Origin: Crocinitomicaceae bacterium
GTDB taxonomy: Bacteria; Bacteroidota; Bacteroidia; Flavobacteriales_D; Crocinitomicaceae
Direction of reading: 5' to 3'
Assembly: GCA_021740745.1 (NCBI GenBank)
Contig: JAIOZF010000002.1
Location: 19,354 to 83,353 of the forward strand
DNA length: 64,000 nucleotides
Each line of letters starts with the position of its first letter. The stretch's first letter is position 1. Below the pieces are notes generated by a model that was not told the DNA's origin, did not search any database, and saw only the letters and a list, made by a program, of their open reading frames with translations. The position numbers and the translations under genes were made by a program. This document shows positions 34,918 to 43,220 of this stretch, piece by piece.

Positions 34918-35007
34918 ATATTTTCCTCCGCACAAAAAATTCTTTTCATTGCTATTTTATACAAAGGAATTTCGCTCTGTATTCTATCACCAAAAGAGCA
35001 TATCGCT

Positions 35008-36567
35008 TTAAGTTTGGAATAACCAATAAACCATCCCAAGATTTAAGAGTAACAATAACAATCCGAGGCCAAAAGCGATAATTAATTGCTTGGACAAGGA
35101 TTGCCTTGAGGGAAGAATTGCTAAAAATCTTTTTAGTGTAGGTTCAGAATCTTTTCTAGTTAAGAAAGTTACTGTTAACCAAATTAGTGTTGTTATAATA
35201 GTTACAACAATCATTTGAAAAGCAAATGGATTCAGATAGGTGAAATTAAAACTCTGCGGAAATTGGTATTTATAATATTCACAAATTAAGGTCACAATAC
35301 AACTGCTCAACATAGCTGATAATTGCGACCATGCATTAATTCTCATCCAAAACCATCTTAAGATATAAACAGGAGCTACTCCAGCAGAAATAGAGAAAAC
35401 GACAAGAATTAAAAATTGGAGGCTTGAACTACTTTGTGCAATTAATACTGCCGTTGCGGAAAGGAGTATCATGCTAATAAATGAAATATAGGCGTAATGT
35501 TTCTCCGTCCTATTTTTAAAAAGATATGTTTTATAAAAGTCAATTGTTAAAAATGAGCCTCCCCAATTCATAAGGGATTCTGAGGTTGAAATAAACATCG
35601 CAAAAAATCCTAATAAGCAAAGAGACGATAACCAATCTGGTACAACATTAAAAATCATTTCAATAAATCCCGCTTCTGACGCGGCAGTTTTTTGCAGTGA
35701 AATTGCCATCACAGCCATGCTTAAAATAACAAGAGAAAGGATGGAATATAAAATTATTGGTAAAATTGCTGCTTTAACAACATTCCACGTTCCTTTTGTT
35801 GCGGTATAACGTGCCATTTCCGGTCCACCACCATCAAAAAGCTGAGCACTCCACCATTGAATTCCCAGAAAGACAAAAAACAAACCCCATTCTTGGTGTT
35901 CATTTTTTGGCGGAAATAGCGCTGTTTTTGCCATGTCACCATCCTGAAATTGAACCACCGAATTGCTTAAACCGCCTGAATTATGGTATAAATAATAAAA
36001 GGCAATACTTAGGCTAATAAAATACAACAAGGCATGAAAACCATCTAGTTTGATTTTTAGTTGAAAACTATTTTTTAATGCAAAAAGCACTAAAATCGCT
36101 CCGATAATCCAAACAGAATTTGTTTGAGAAAGGATATAATTCGTTTCTATTACTCTACTAAACGCCAAAATATGGAAACTCAAAAGAAAGGCTACAACAA
36201 TTCCGCCGACATAAACGGATCTAAATTGGTGTAAAATTCTCGCGGACTTACCAGAAAAGCGAAACAAAAGAAATTGATTATCGGTAATGAAGTCGAGTTT
36301 CGACCATAGCGGTGCAAGTACGATTGGTACAACCAAAGCTCCAAGAAAGCTCGGCCAAAAAATCCATAAACCCCAAATGCCTTTTTCTTCAATTATTCCT
36401 GTTAATACTTGTCCTTGTTCAACCGAAACGTAATACATCAACAAGGATATTCCAGAAACAAACCACGAAACTTTTTTCGTAGTCTTAAAAATACCTTCAC
36501 CAATATTTTTCCGCTGGAAATAGGTAATGGTGATGATTATAATGGCATATAAAAGGAAAATGAGCAT
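35008..36567 (-). CDS. Sodium:solute symporter family protein
   Basis: 519 aa with about 13 transmembrane helices. Family features include SGISLLMYYVSVEQGQVLTG near the N-terminus, WIFWPSFLGALVVPIVLAPLWSKL, GIQWWSAQLFDGGGPEMARYTATK (the SSS-type substrate/Na+ region) and FAMFISTSESLMNWGGSFLTIDFYKTYL, the conserved 'S/T-S-x-S-x2-N' helix. It imports a solute with Na+; the substrate cannot be named. It converges on the winged-helix/ComF-like gene; no partner gene is adjacent. Its 5' end faces a region holding a minus-strand terminator and a gene remnant. Confidence 0.88.
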   Translation of the reverse strand: MLIFLLYAIIIITITYFQRKNIGEGIFKTTKKVSWFVSGISLLMYYVSVEQGQVLTGIIEEKGIWGLWIFWPSFLGALVVPIVLAPLWSKLDFITDNQFLLFRFSGKSARILHQFRSVYVGGIVVAFLLSFHILAFSRVIETNYILSQTNSVWIIGAILVLFALKNSFQLKIKLDGFHALLYFISLSIAFYYLYHNSGGLSNSVVQFQDGDMAKTALFPPKNEHQEWGLFFVFLGIQWWSAQLFDGGGPEMARYTATKGTWNVVKAAILPIILYSILSLVILSMAVMAISLQKTAASEAGFIEMIFNVVPDWLSSLCLLGFFAMFISTSESLMNWGGSFLTIDFYKTYLFKNRTEKHYAYISFISMILLSATAVLIAQSSSSLQFLILVVFSISAGVAPVYILRWFWMRINAWSQLSAMLSSCIVTLICEYYKYQFPQSFNFTYLNPFAFQMIVVTIITTLIWLTVTFLTRKDSEPTLKRFLAILPSRQSLSKQLIIAFGLGLLLLLLNLGMVYWLFQT

Positions 36568-36643
36568 TTAAACTAATCCGATTTTTAATCAACTTACTTT
36601 AAATATTGTTTTGTAAACTGAAATCACTCCCTGAAAGTACTAT

Positions 36644-36676
36644 TTTAAAATAAAAAATCTCCTTTTTGAGGAGATT
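36644..36676 (-). terminator. Factor-independent terminator (minus strand)
   Basis: AATCTCC (36656-36662) pairs with GGAGATT (36670-36676) around a 7-nt loop. On the minus strand it is followed by a T-rich tract TTTTATTTT. It could end transcripts of the delta-60-repeat gene 36984-40709, about 310 nt downstream of its stop. Confidence 0.7.
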
Positions 36677-36745
36677 CTTAGGCGTTAGGTTGGTTAGGAA
36701 GTTATAAAATATAGGTTTATTTTTTAATCAACTTTGGAACAAAAC

Positions 36746-36802
36746 ATGCATTCCTTTGCAAAACAAACAGGCCAAACGTGGGTATTTGAGCTGTTGGAGT
36801 GA
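36746..36802 (+). pseudogene. Remnant of the 3' end of a paralogue of the 40997-42235 gene
   Basis: The 19 codons read MHSFAKQTGQTWVFELLE then TGA. The intact gene ends IHSFAKQTGQTWVFDLLE then TGA at 42235. The DNA is also nearly identical over about 58 bp, including GGTT after the stop, and diverges abruptly on both sides. No other part of the gene is present. The remainder of 36568-36983 holds only the terminator at 36644-36676 and AT-rich sequence with no gene I can support. Confidence 0.85.
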
Positions 36803-36983
36803 GGTTAAAGTTTCAACTGAACCTAATTCATTCCTTACGTCATGTGATCTTGCACATACGCTGCACTTCCTCCTTCCTTTGGATCAATGAACCAAAAATC
36901 TCTTTTTGGATTACCAAAGCCTAGTGTCTTTGCTTCAATTTTTATATATATTATCCTCTTACAATTTAATAAAAAATAAATTT

Positions 36984-39900
36984 CTATTCTTTTACAATCC
37001 TAACAAGAGATTTGACATGCTCGCTGGAAATAAAAAGAATATAAATTCCTGCACTTTCATTTAAGTTCATTTGAAATAATTGGGTTTGTGTAAACTCCTT
37101 TTGTAGTACAATCCTTCCTTGAAGATCTAATACTGTAACATCTACCTTATCTATAACTTGTCCAATATCAACGATAAAATTTCCTGAATTGGGATTTGGA
37201 TATACATGGATATTATATATAAAAGGATTTTCTACTAAGCCCACTGAAGAAATTGAGACACACAATGAAGTATCAATACAGCCATTTTCTGTCAATTGAA
37301 CTGAATAACTTCCATTAACAGAAGGAGTGAAGTTCTGACTTGTTTCACCTGATAGAATTGAAAAATTATTACCACAGTCTAACCAAACATAACTAGCTAG
37401 TGTGTTATTGGAGCTTATCGTAATACCTGTCAAACTAGTCGTTATATCAGATACAGAATTGATAAATACATTAACTGCCAATAGAGAAGCACTTTCACAT
37501 CCAGAAATAGTTTGCGAAGCATAATAAGTATTACTATTCAAAAGATTAGTTGTAGGAGCCAGTGGCGAACCTCCACTTTGAGAATCATACCATTGAATAG
37601 TTGACCCTGAAGCAACTAAATCATCTACTGTTGCACTATTACAAAATGTTTGGGTTGTTGAACCTAAAGGCGCTGCCGGAGCATTTATAGATACACTAAC
37701 GGCTAGGCGTGAAGTACTTTCGCATCCAGTAATCGTTTGCGAAGCATAATAAGTATTGCTATTTACAAGATTAGTTGTAGGAGACAGTGGCGAACCTCCA
37801 CTTTGAGAATCATACCATTGAATAGTTGACCCTGAAGCAACTAAATCACCTACTGTTGCACTATTACAGAATGTTTGAGTTGTTGAACCTAAAGGCGCTG
37901 CCGGAGTATTTATAGATACACTAACGGCTAGGCGTGAAGCACTTTCGCATCCCGCAATAGTTTGCGAAGCATAATAAGTATTACTATTTAAAAGATTAGT
38001 TGTAGGATCCAAAGGTGACCCTCCACTTTGAGAATCATACCATTGAATAGTTGACCCTGAAGCAACTAAATCATTTACTGTTGCACTATTGCAAAATGTT
38101 TGAGTTGATGCACCCAAAGGCGCGGGGGAATTAATTGTAACATTAACCGCCAAACGAGAAATGCTTTCACAGTTTGAAACATTTTGAGAAGCATAATAAG
38201 TTGAACCATTTACGAGACTTATCGAGCTTGCTAAAGGAAGACCACCTGTGGCATTTGCATACCACTGAATAGAGGTACCTGAAGCAACAAGATCATTTAC
38301 GGTTGCACTGTTACAGAATGTTTGTTGAGCAGAACCTGTGGGAATTGCGGCGTTATTAATTATTAAATTCAAGGAAACTGTTGAATCACAACCTGTTGAA
38401 TTTTGCAAGACAAAGGTAGCTGAATTATTACTGGAGGTATAGTTAACACCATTAATCCATGTATAACTGTCACATGCTGTAACATTTTGTGTCCCAAAAG
38501 AATTAACACAAGAACCATTTAGCCTGGCAATTCCATTTCGACAGATTCCATTGAAAGTTGTAAATGCTCCGGCAACTAATATTTTGCCACTCGGTTCGAC
38601 CAAAACTTTGTAAGCAATATTATCAAAGCCTGTACCTTGATTAAATCCTGCATCGATTGTGCCATTTGAATTGAGGCTTGCTATTCTGTTTTTTGAGATT
38701 CCATTGAAAGTTGTGAATTCTCCTACGACAACTAATTTGTTATTTATTTGCGACTGAATATCAATAGAATTGACTCTTTGATTAAAACCCGTTCCTGGAT
38801 TAAAGGTTGCATCCAAAGTTCCGTTACTCATTAATCTTACAATTCTATTCCTACTTTGCCCGCTGCATTGTGTAAAATCACCGCCAACAAGTATTTTTCC
38901 ATCGGTTTGAAGTTTTACGCATCTTATGCTTGTAGCTGAACTTGAACCTGTCCAGGTCAAATTTGAAAAAGATATATCCAAAGTCCCGTCACTATTCAAT
39001 CGTGTTATACAATTTCTGTTTACACCATTGTAAAAACTAAAACCTCCTCCAATAATTATTTTTCCATCTGATTGAATTGCAGTTGAGAGTACAAGATTAT
39101 TGCATCCACTCCCGGTATTAAAAGTAGGATCTATTGAACCATCGCTATTCAAACGAACAATTCTAATTGCGCTATTTCCATTGAAGGAAGTAAATGCCCC
39201 TCCAACAACTATTTTACCGTCGGTTTGTATTGAAATTGAATGCACAATACCGTCAAAACCCAGACCTGGATCAAAAGTTGCATCAACTGAACCATCAGAA
39301 TTCAACCTAATAATTCTATTTCTTGTAATACCTTGATATGATGTGAAATTTCCGCCGACAACTATTTTACCATCAGATTGGACAACGCAAGAATATACAG
39401 TTGCAACTAAATTGAAACCTGTGCCTGTAGAAAATGTTGAATCAATTTCACCATCAGGGGTTAATCGAACTATTCTATTTGAAGGGAAGTCATTAAAAGT
39501 AGTAAATTCACCTACAGCAATGGTTTTTCCATCACTTTGCTTTGCGGTACTGTGAACGTTGCCATTAAACCCTTTAATTGGATTAAACGTTGCATCTCTG
39601 AAGCCATCTGAATTGGTTCTTGAAATTCTAACTCTTGAAGTGCCATCATGGTTCAGAAAATCTCCCCCAATCATTATTTTTCCGTCTGATTGAATTGCGA
39701 TAGTTTTTACATTATTATCAAAACCGTTGCCTGGGTCATAAGAGATGTCTAAGGACCCATCCACGTTCATTCTGCATAGGTCATTTACTTGGATGGTATT
39801 AAACAATGAAAAAGCCCCTCCAGCAATTATTTTTCCATCTGTTTGAATTGCAGTTGAATAAACTAAATTGCTAAATCCACTTCCAGTATTAAATGAGGAA

Positions 39901-40709
39901 TCAAAAGTTCCATCTGGATTGATTCGAGCAATATAATTTCTGGAAATACCATTGTATGTTGTAAAGGCACCACCAACGACTATTTTACCGTCCGATTGAA
40001 TTGAAATTGAGTTAACTGTTGAATTGAAACCCGTTCCCGGAATAAATGTTGCATCAAGTGTACCATCACTATTTAGGCGAGCGATTTTGTTTCTGCTAAC
40101 ACCATTATATTGAGAAAAATCGCCTCCAACAACAATCTTGCCATCTGATTGAATATCAATACTTTTTACAGGATTACTAAAACCAAGGTTGGTAAATGAT
40201 CCATCCAACGTTCCATTACTGTTCAATCTAACCATTTGATAAGATGAGGTTCCATTCCAAGATGTGAAAGCACCATATACTAGTATTTTTCCATCTGCCT
40301 GAATTTTCGTTAACAAAACAGGAAAATTGGGACCTGTTCCAACATTGAAACTTGGATCAATGGAGCCATTTGTGTTCAATCTGATAGTACCACTAACGAT
40401 AATCTTTCCATCGGTTTGTAAAGAGAGGACTTCGCCCCCACTAGCAGCGTTAAAAGAAGGGTCTAAAGTACCATCCGGATTTAATCTGGCGATTCCATTT
40501 GCTGTTGAGCCTTTATAGGTTGTAAATATGCCGCCAACAAGTATTTTACCATCAGCCTGAACAATAATTGTTCTAACAGAATTATTGAACCCCCCTAAAA
40601 TTTGACAGGAATTAAAAGTATTGAAGCTAGCATCATTTGTTCCTGATTGAGAGAAAGAAACACAGATTGACAACAAAAATAGAATTGAAACAATTTTAGC
40701 TTTTAGCAT
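36984..40709 (-). CDS. Delta-60 repeat protein with Ig-like repeats and T9SS type A sorting domain
   Basis: 1241 aa. Signal peptide at about 1-20 (VSILFLLSICVSFSQ). About 14 delta-60 repeats follow to about residue 740, each containing a variant of I-Q-S/T/A-D-G-K-I-x-V-G-G, then R-L-N-S/P-D-G-T-x-D-x-x-F; these form beta-propeller-like folds. Four Ig-like repeats of about 80 residues follow (about 790-1110), each with TFCNSATVNDLVASG, IQWY and NTYYASQ. The last about 80 residues are a type A sorting domain (IHVYPNPNSGNFIVDI, VTVLDLQGRIVL, AGIYILFI). It is a surface or secreted repeat protein; ligand unknown. The repeats are very similar at DNA level, which favours recombination. Confidence 0.92.
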   Translation of the reverse strand: MLKAKIVSILFLLSICVSFSQSGTNDASFNTFNSCQILGGFNNSVRTIIVQADGKILVGGIFTTYKGSTANGIARLNPDGTLDPSFNAASGGEVLSLQTDGKIIVSGTIRLNTNGSIDPSFNVGTGPNFPVLLTKIQADGKILVYGAFTSWNGTSSYQMVRLNSNGTLDGSFTNLGFSNPVKSIDIQSDGKIVVGGDFSQYNGVSRNKIARLNSDGTLDATFIPGTGFNSTVNSISIQSDGKIVVGGAFTTYNGISRNYIARINPDGTFDSSFNTGSGFSNLVYSTAIQTDGKIIAGGAFSLFNTIQVNDLCRMNVDGSLDISYDPGNGFDNNVKTIAIQSDGKIMIGGDFLNHDGTSRVRISRTNSDGFRDATFNPIKGFNGNVHSTAKQSDGKTIAVGEFTTFNDFPSNRIVRLTPDGEIDSTFSTGTGFNLVATVYSCVVQSDGKIVVGGNFTSYQGITRNRIIRLNSDGSVDATFDPGLGFDGIVHSISIQTDGKIVVGGAFTSFNGNSAIRIVRLNSDGSIDPTFNTGSGCNNLVLSTAIQSDGKIIIGGGFSFYNGVNRNCITRLNSDGTLDISFSNLTWTGSSSATSIRCVKLQTDGKILVGGDFTQCSGQSRNRIVRLMSNGTLDATFNPGTGFNQRVNSIDIQSQINNKLVVVGEFTTFNGISKNRIASLNSNGTIDAGFNQGTGFDNIAYKVLVEPSGKILVAGAFTTFNGICRNGIARLNGSCVNSFGTQNVTACDSYTWINGVNYTSSNNSATFVLQNSTGCDSTVSLNLIINNAAIPTGSAQQTFCNSATVNDLVASGTSIQWYANATGGLPLASSISLVNGSTYYASQNVSNCESISRLAVNVTINSPAPLGASTQTFCNSATVNDLVASGSTIQWYDSQSGGSPLDPTTNLLNSNTYYASQTIAGCESASRLAVSVSINTPAAPLGSTTQTFCNSATVGDLVASGSTIQWYDSQSGGSPLSPTTNLVNSNTYYASQTITGCESTSRLAVSVSINAPAAPLGSTTQTFCNSATVDDLVASGSTIQWYDSQSGGSPLAPTTNLLNSNTYYASQTISGCESASLLAVNVFINSVSDITTSLTGITISSNNTLASYVWLDCGNNFSILSGETSQNFTPSVNGSYSVQLTENGCIDTSLCVSISSVGLVENPFIYNIHVYPNPNSGNFIVDIGQVIDKVDVTVLDLQGRIVLQKEFTQTQLFQMNLNESAGIYILFISSEHVKSLVRIVKE
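37440..38350 (-). repeat. Four tandem Ig-like repeat units within the delta-60 protein
   Basis: Four units of about 230-240 bp, starting near 37450, 37690, 37930 and 38150. Three copies are almost identical; the one furthest toward the N-terminus (38150-38340) is the most diverged. Confidence 0.85.
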
Positions 40710-40933
40710 AACAATATAGATTAATAGACAATTTTAAAAATAATATCCCACCTAATTTGGTGTAAAAATATTTATTGCACAGTTAAAATACTCACCAAAC
40801 ATAATCAGACCAAAATAATTTTTACTAGGGTGCTCAATAGTATTGCACTTCTTTTTGATTAAAGAGAATGTTTGAATAGTATTTTATCAAATGTAAAAAA
40901 ACAAATAAAAATTACCTAAATCAATTACAATCA

Positions 40934-40952
40934 ACTGCAACTCACTGCAACT
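40934..40952. promoter_or_regulatory. Direct repeat ACTGCAACT, 10-bp period
   Basis: ACTGCAACT at 40934-40942 and again at 40944-40952, one helical turn apart and immediately upstream of the -33-like box at 40961. This is the arrangement of a site for a regulator binding one face of the DNA. The binding factor is unknown; the neighbouring gene's own product is one candidate. Confidence 0.5.
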
Positions 40953-40960
40953 TTTGATTG

Positions 40961-40993
40961 ATTGTTTAAATAAATTAGAATTTTGTTTCTTTG
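40961..40993 (+). promoter_or_regulatory. Promoter with -33-like and -7-like boxes, predicted leaderless
   Basis: ATTG (40961-40964, three of four of the TTTG box), a 21-bp spacer and TTTCTTTG (40986-40993, one mismatch to TAnnTTTG). The ATG at 40997 follows after AAA only. Confidence 0.5.
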
Positions 40994-40996
40994 AAA

Positions 40997-42235
40997 ATGT
41001 TTAAACAGCAGCAGGAAAAATTTTACCAAAGTATTTTTTATCGCACTTTATGTGATAAAATCATCGAAACATCAGGATTATCCGTTTCTAATTTCAAGGA
41101 ATGTGAAAATTTAGCCTTAGAAATGGAGAAAAAGGGATATACCATCTCTTCGCATACGCTTGCGCGCTTTTTTGGTATTCTACCCTTTCGAAAAACCTAT
41201 CCTGCCACTTTGGACATTCTTGTCAACTATGTAGGTTATTCTTCATTTTCCCATTATATCGAGCAGGAAACAGAATTTATTGAGCGCGGATTAAATGCTC
41301 CTGCAAAACTTTTTGATTTTGGTGCTTATTCAATGATTTCACTTGAACTTGCCATTGAGACCAACGACACAAAATCAATTCAGGAACTTTTATCATCTAT
41401 TGATATGAATCATCCGGGGAAAACGGATGTAACGCAACTCCTCGGTAAAATGGTTCGTGAATCAAAAAACAAGAGTGAATTACTAAAAACACTCATTTCT
41501 TCTGAAAATGGAAGACGTTTATTTTATGAAAGTTATGTAGATGAAGATGATGCAAATGGGTATTTTTCAGCTGCACTAGAGTCTTTTTACCTGCAACATG
41601 TTAGAACCATTAACAACAAACTTTTTGGTCAATGTTTTCTGATTACGAAAGGAATCTATGCCAATAAATCAGTCAATCACCTCTTGGTTGAATTTGAGCA
41701 ATTCTCTCTAAAAAATAATTCTGAACAACTTCATTTTCATGAATTATCACGGCTAATTGAAACTCAAATTTTAATTGATGGAATCGCGAAAAAAATTAAC
41801 AAAACGTATTCTTTCTATTTGGACAAACTGTTAAGTTTCGAGCAAAAATTGGATAATCATTCATTCGCGTGGCTTCTCGCTCGACCATTAAAAGCATTTG
41901 CGTTCACTGGAACACTTAAATCTGTACTTCAGTCGAAGCCATTCTCTGATGCAATTATACGTTGTTATCGAAATTCTAGGGTAGAGACAACAGCGGAGTT
42001 AATTCTACAGTATGTTGTGCATGCAAATTATAAAAATTCCGGTGAATTATATTATCATCCTCCTCTTAAATTACAATCGGTAACACATCAAAATGAAAAT
42101 AATGCGCGTGTGATTTTGGAGTCTTCAACTTCCTACATTTTTGCTGATGAAAAAGAAAAAATGATCCTAAAGAAAAACATCCACTCCTTTGCAAAACAAA
42201 CTGGCCAAACATGGGTATTTGACTTGTTGGAGTGA
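40997..42235 (+). CDS. Hypothetical protein with possible helix-turn-helix N-terminus
   Basis: 412 aa from the ATG at 40997; a TTG at 40991 lies inside the -7 box and is not used. Residues about 20-85 (LCDKIIETSGLSVSNF, ENLALEMEKKGYTISSHTLARFFGIL, TLDILVNYVGYSSFSHYIEQ) resemble the N-terminus of a group of Bacteroidota proteins with a helix-turn-helix-like layout, where SSHTLARFFGI would be the recognition helix. The remaining 330 residues are mostly alpha-helical, possibly TPR-like solenoid (KNKSELLKTLISSENG, KKINKTYSFYLDKLL), with no enzymatic motif. A copy of its last 18 codons is at 36746-36802. Function unknown; a regulatory role is a guess. Confidence 0.65.
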   Translation: MFKQQQEKFYQSIFYRTLCDKIIETSGLSVSNFKECENLALEMEKKGYTISSHTLARFFGILPFRKTYPATLDILVNYVGYSSFSHYIEQETEFIERGLNAPAKLFDFGAYSMISLELAIETNDTKSIQELLSSIDMNHPGKTDVTQLLGKMVRESKNKSELLKTLISSENGRRLFYESYVDEDDANGYFSAALESFYLQHVRTINNKLFGQCFLITKGIYANKSVNHLLVEFEQFSLKNNSEQLHFHELSRLIETQILIDGIAKKINKTYSFYLDKLLSFEQKLDNHSFAWLLARPLKAFAFTGTLKSVLQSKPFSDAIIRCYRNSRVETTAELILQYVVHANYKNSGELYYHPPLKLQSVTHQNENNARVILESSTSYIFADEKEKMILKKNIHSFAKQTGQTWVFDLLE

Positions 42236-42255
42236 GGTTCATACTCCTTGATTAC

Positions 42256-43212
42256 CTACAAATCCGTGTCTTTTCCCGTGACCAATTGAAACGTCACCGG
42301 TACATGATCAGAAAATTGCGTTCTGAAATCATCGTGAATATAAGGATCTACTGTGAACTGGCCTTTCTTGGAATTGTCTAAGATGGCTTTTCTTAAATCA
42401 ATAACTTCAAACGATCCTTTCAGGATATCTTCTTTCGAGGAAGAATGATAAAAAACATGATCATAAGGATTGCCTTTTGTTGGATCGCCATACATTAAAC
42501 TGTTCGTGCTGATGCAGGCTTCATTCAGACTTGTAATATTTTGCGATTTAAAATGGGTAAACTCGTTCGCATTGTAAATGTTACAGTCGCCTAGAACATA
42601 AAAATCTTTGTTCGATTCATTTACAGATGATGTCCACTTGAATAATTCAACCAATTCTTTTTGACGAATTTGTTTTTCAAGCGCACTGTCGCCTGGTTTT
42701 AAATGAACTGAAATCAAGGTGAAATTGGATTTTCCTTTGACTGATTTGAATGGAAAAGCATAAGGAACGCGTTCATAAACTTCATTGTTCACAAGCGGCG
42801 CGGAAACAAATCCATAACAACGTGAAGTATCTGGTAATACGGCCTTTTTCTTATAGAAAACAATCCACCATTCGCTAGCTGTTGTTGGGGTATGGTTTTT
42901 TGTCGGACCGGAATCCTCAGTCGATAACCAGTAATCAAATCCTCTTTTGGTCATTTCATCCACGAAAGCGGCACTTTCGATATCTTTTTTAAACGGCGTT
43001 CCATCTGGATAATTTCCATCAAGCGGTGCAGCGACTAATTCTTGAACAAGAACAATGTCATGATTTTTAACTACCTCCGCCAAAATAGCATTTTCACGGC
43101 TTTTGAAATGTCCTAAAAATTGAATATTAAAGGAACAAATACTCAAGGTATCCTGCGCAGTAACAGCGATAAATTGAATCAAGAAAACGGTTAAAAATAT
43201 ATACTTGAGCAT
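42256..43212 (-). CDS. Secreted endonuclease/exonuclease/phosphatase family protein
   Basis: 318 aa. Signal peptide at about 1-19 (YIFLTVFLIQFIAVTAQ). The DNase I-like fold is complete: LSICSFNIQFLG (Asn at the metal site), HDIVLVQELV (catalytic Glu), FTLISVHLKPGD (His), FYVLGDCNIYNANEF (Asp-x-Asn) and the terminal FSDHVPVTF with the SDH motif. It cleaves a phosphodiester or phosphomonoester outside the cytoplasm; the substrate may be nucleic acid or a sugar/lipid phosphate. It is 8 bp downstream of the EnvC-like gene and ends the minus-strand operon. Confidence 0.88.
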   Translation of the reverse strand: MLKYIFLTVFLIQFIAVTAQDTLSICSFNIQFLGHFKSRENAILAEVVKNHDIVLVQELVAAPLDGNYPDGTPFKKDIESAAFVDEMTKRGFDYWLSTEDSGPTKNHTPTTASEWWIVFYKKKAVLPDTSRCYGFVSAPLVNNEVYERVPYAFPFKSVKGKSNFTLISVHLKPGDSALEKQIRQKELVELFKWTSSVNESNKDFYVLGDCNIYNANEFTHFKSQNITSLNEACISTNSLMYGDPTKGNPYDHVFYHSSSKEDILKGSFEVIDLRKAILDNSKKGQFTVDPYIHDDFRTQFSDHVPVTFQLVTGKDTDL

Positions 43213-43220
43213 GAACAGAT

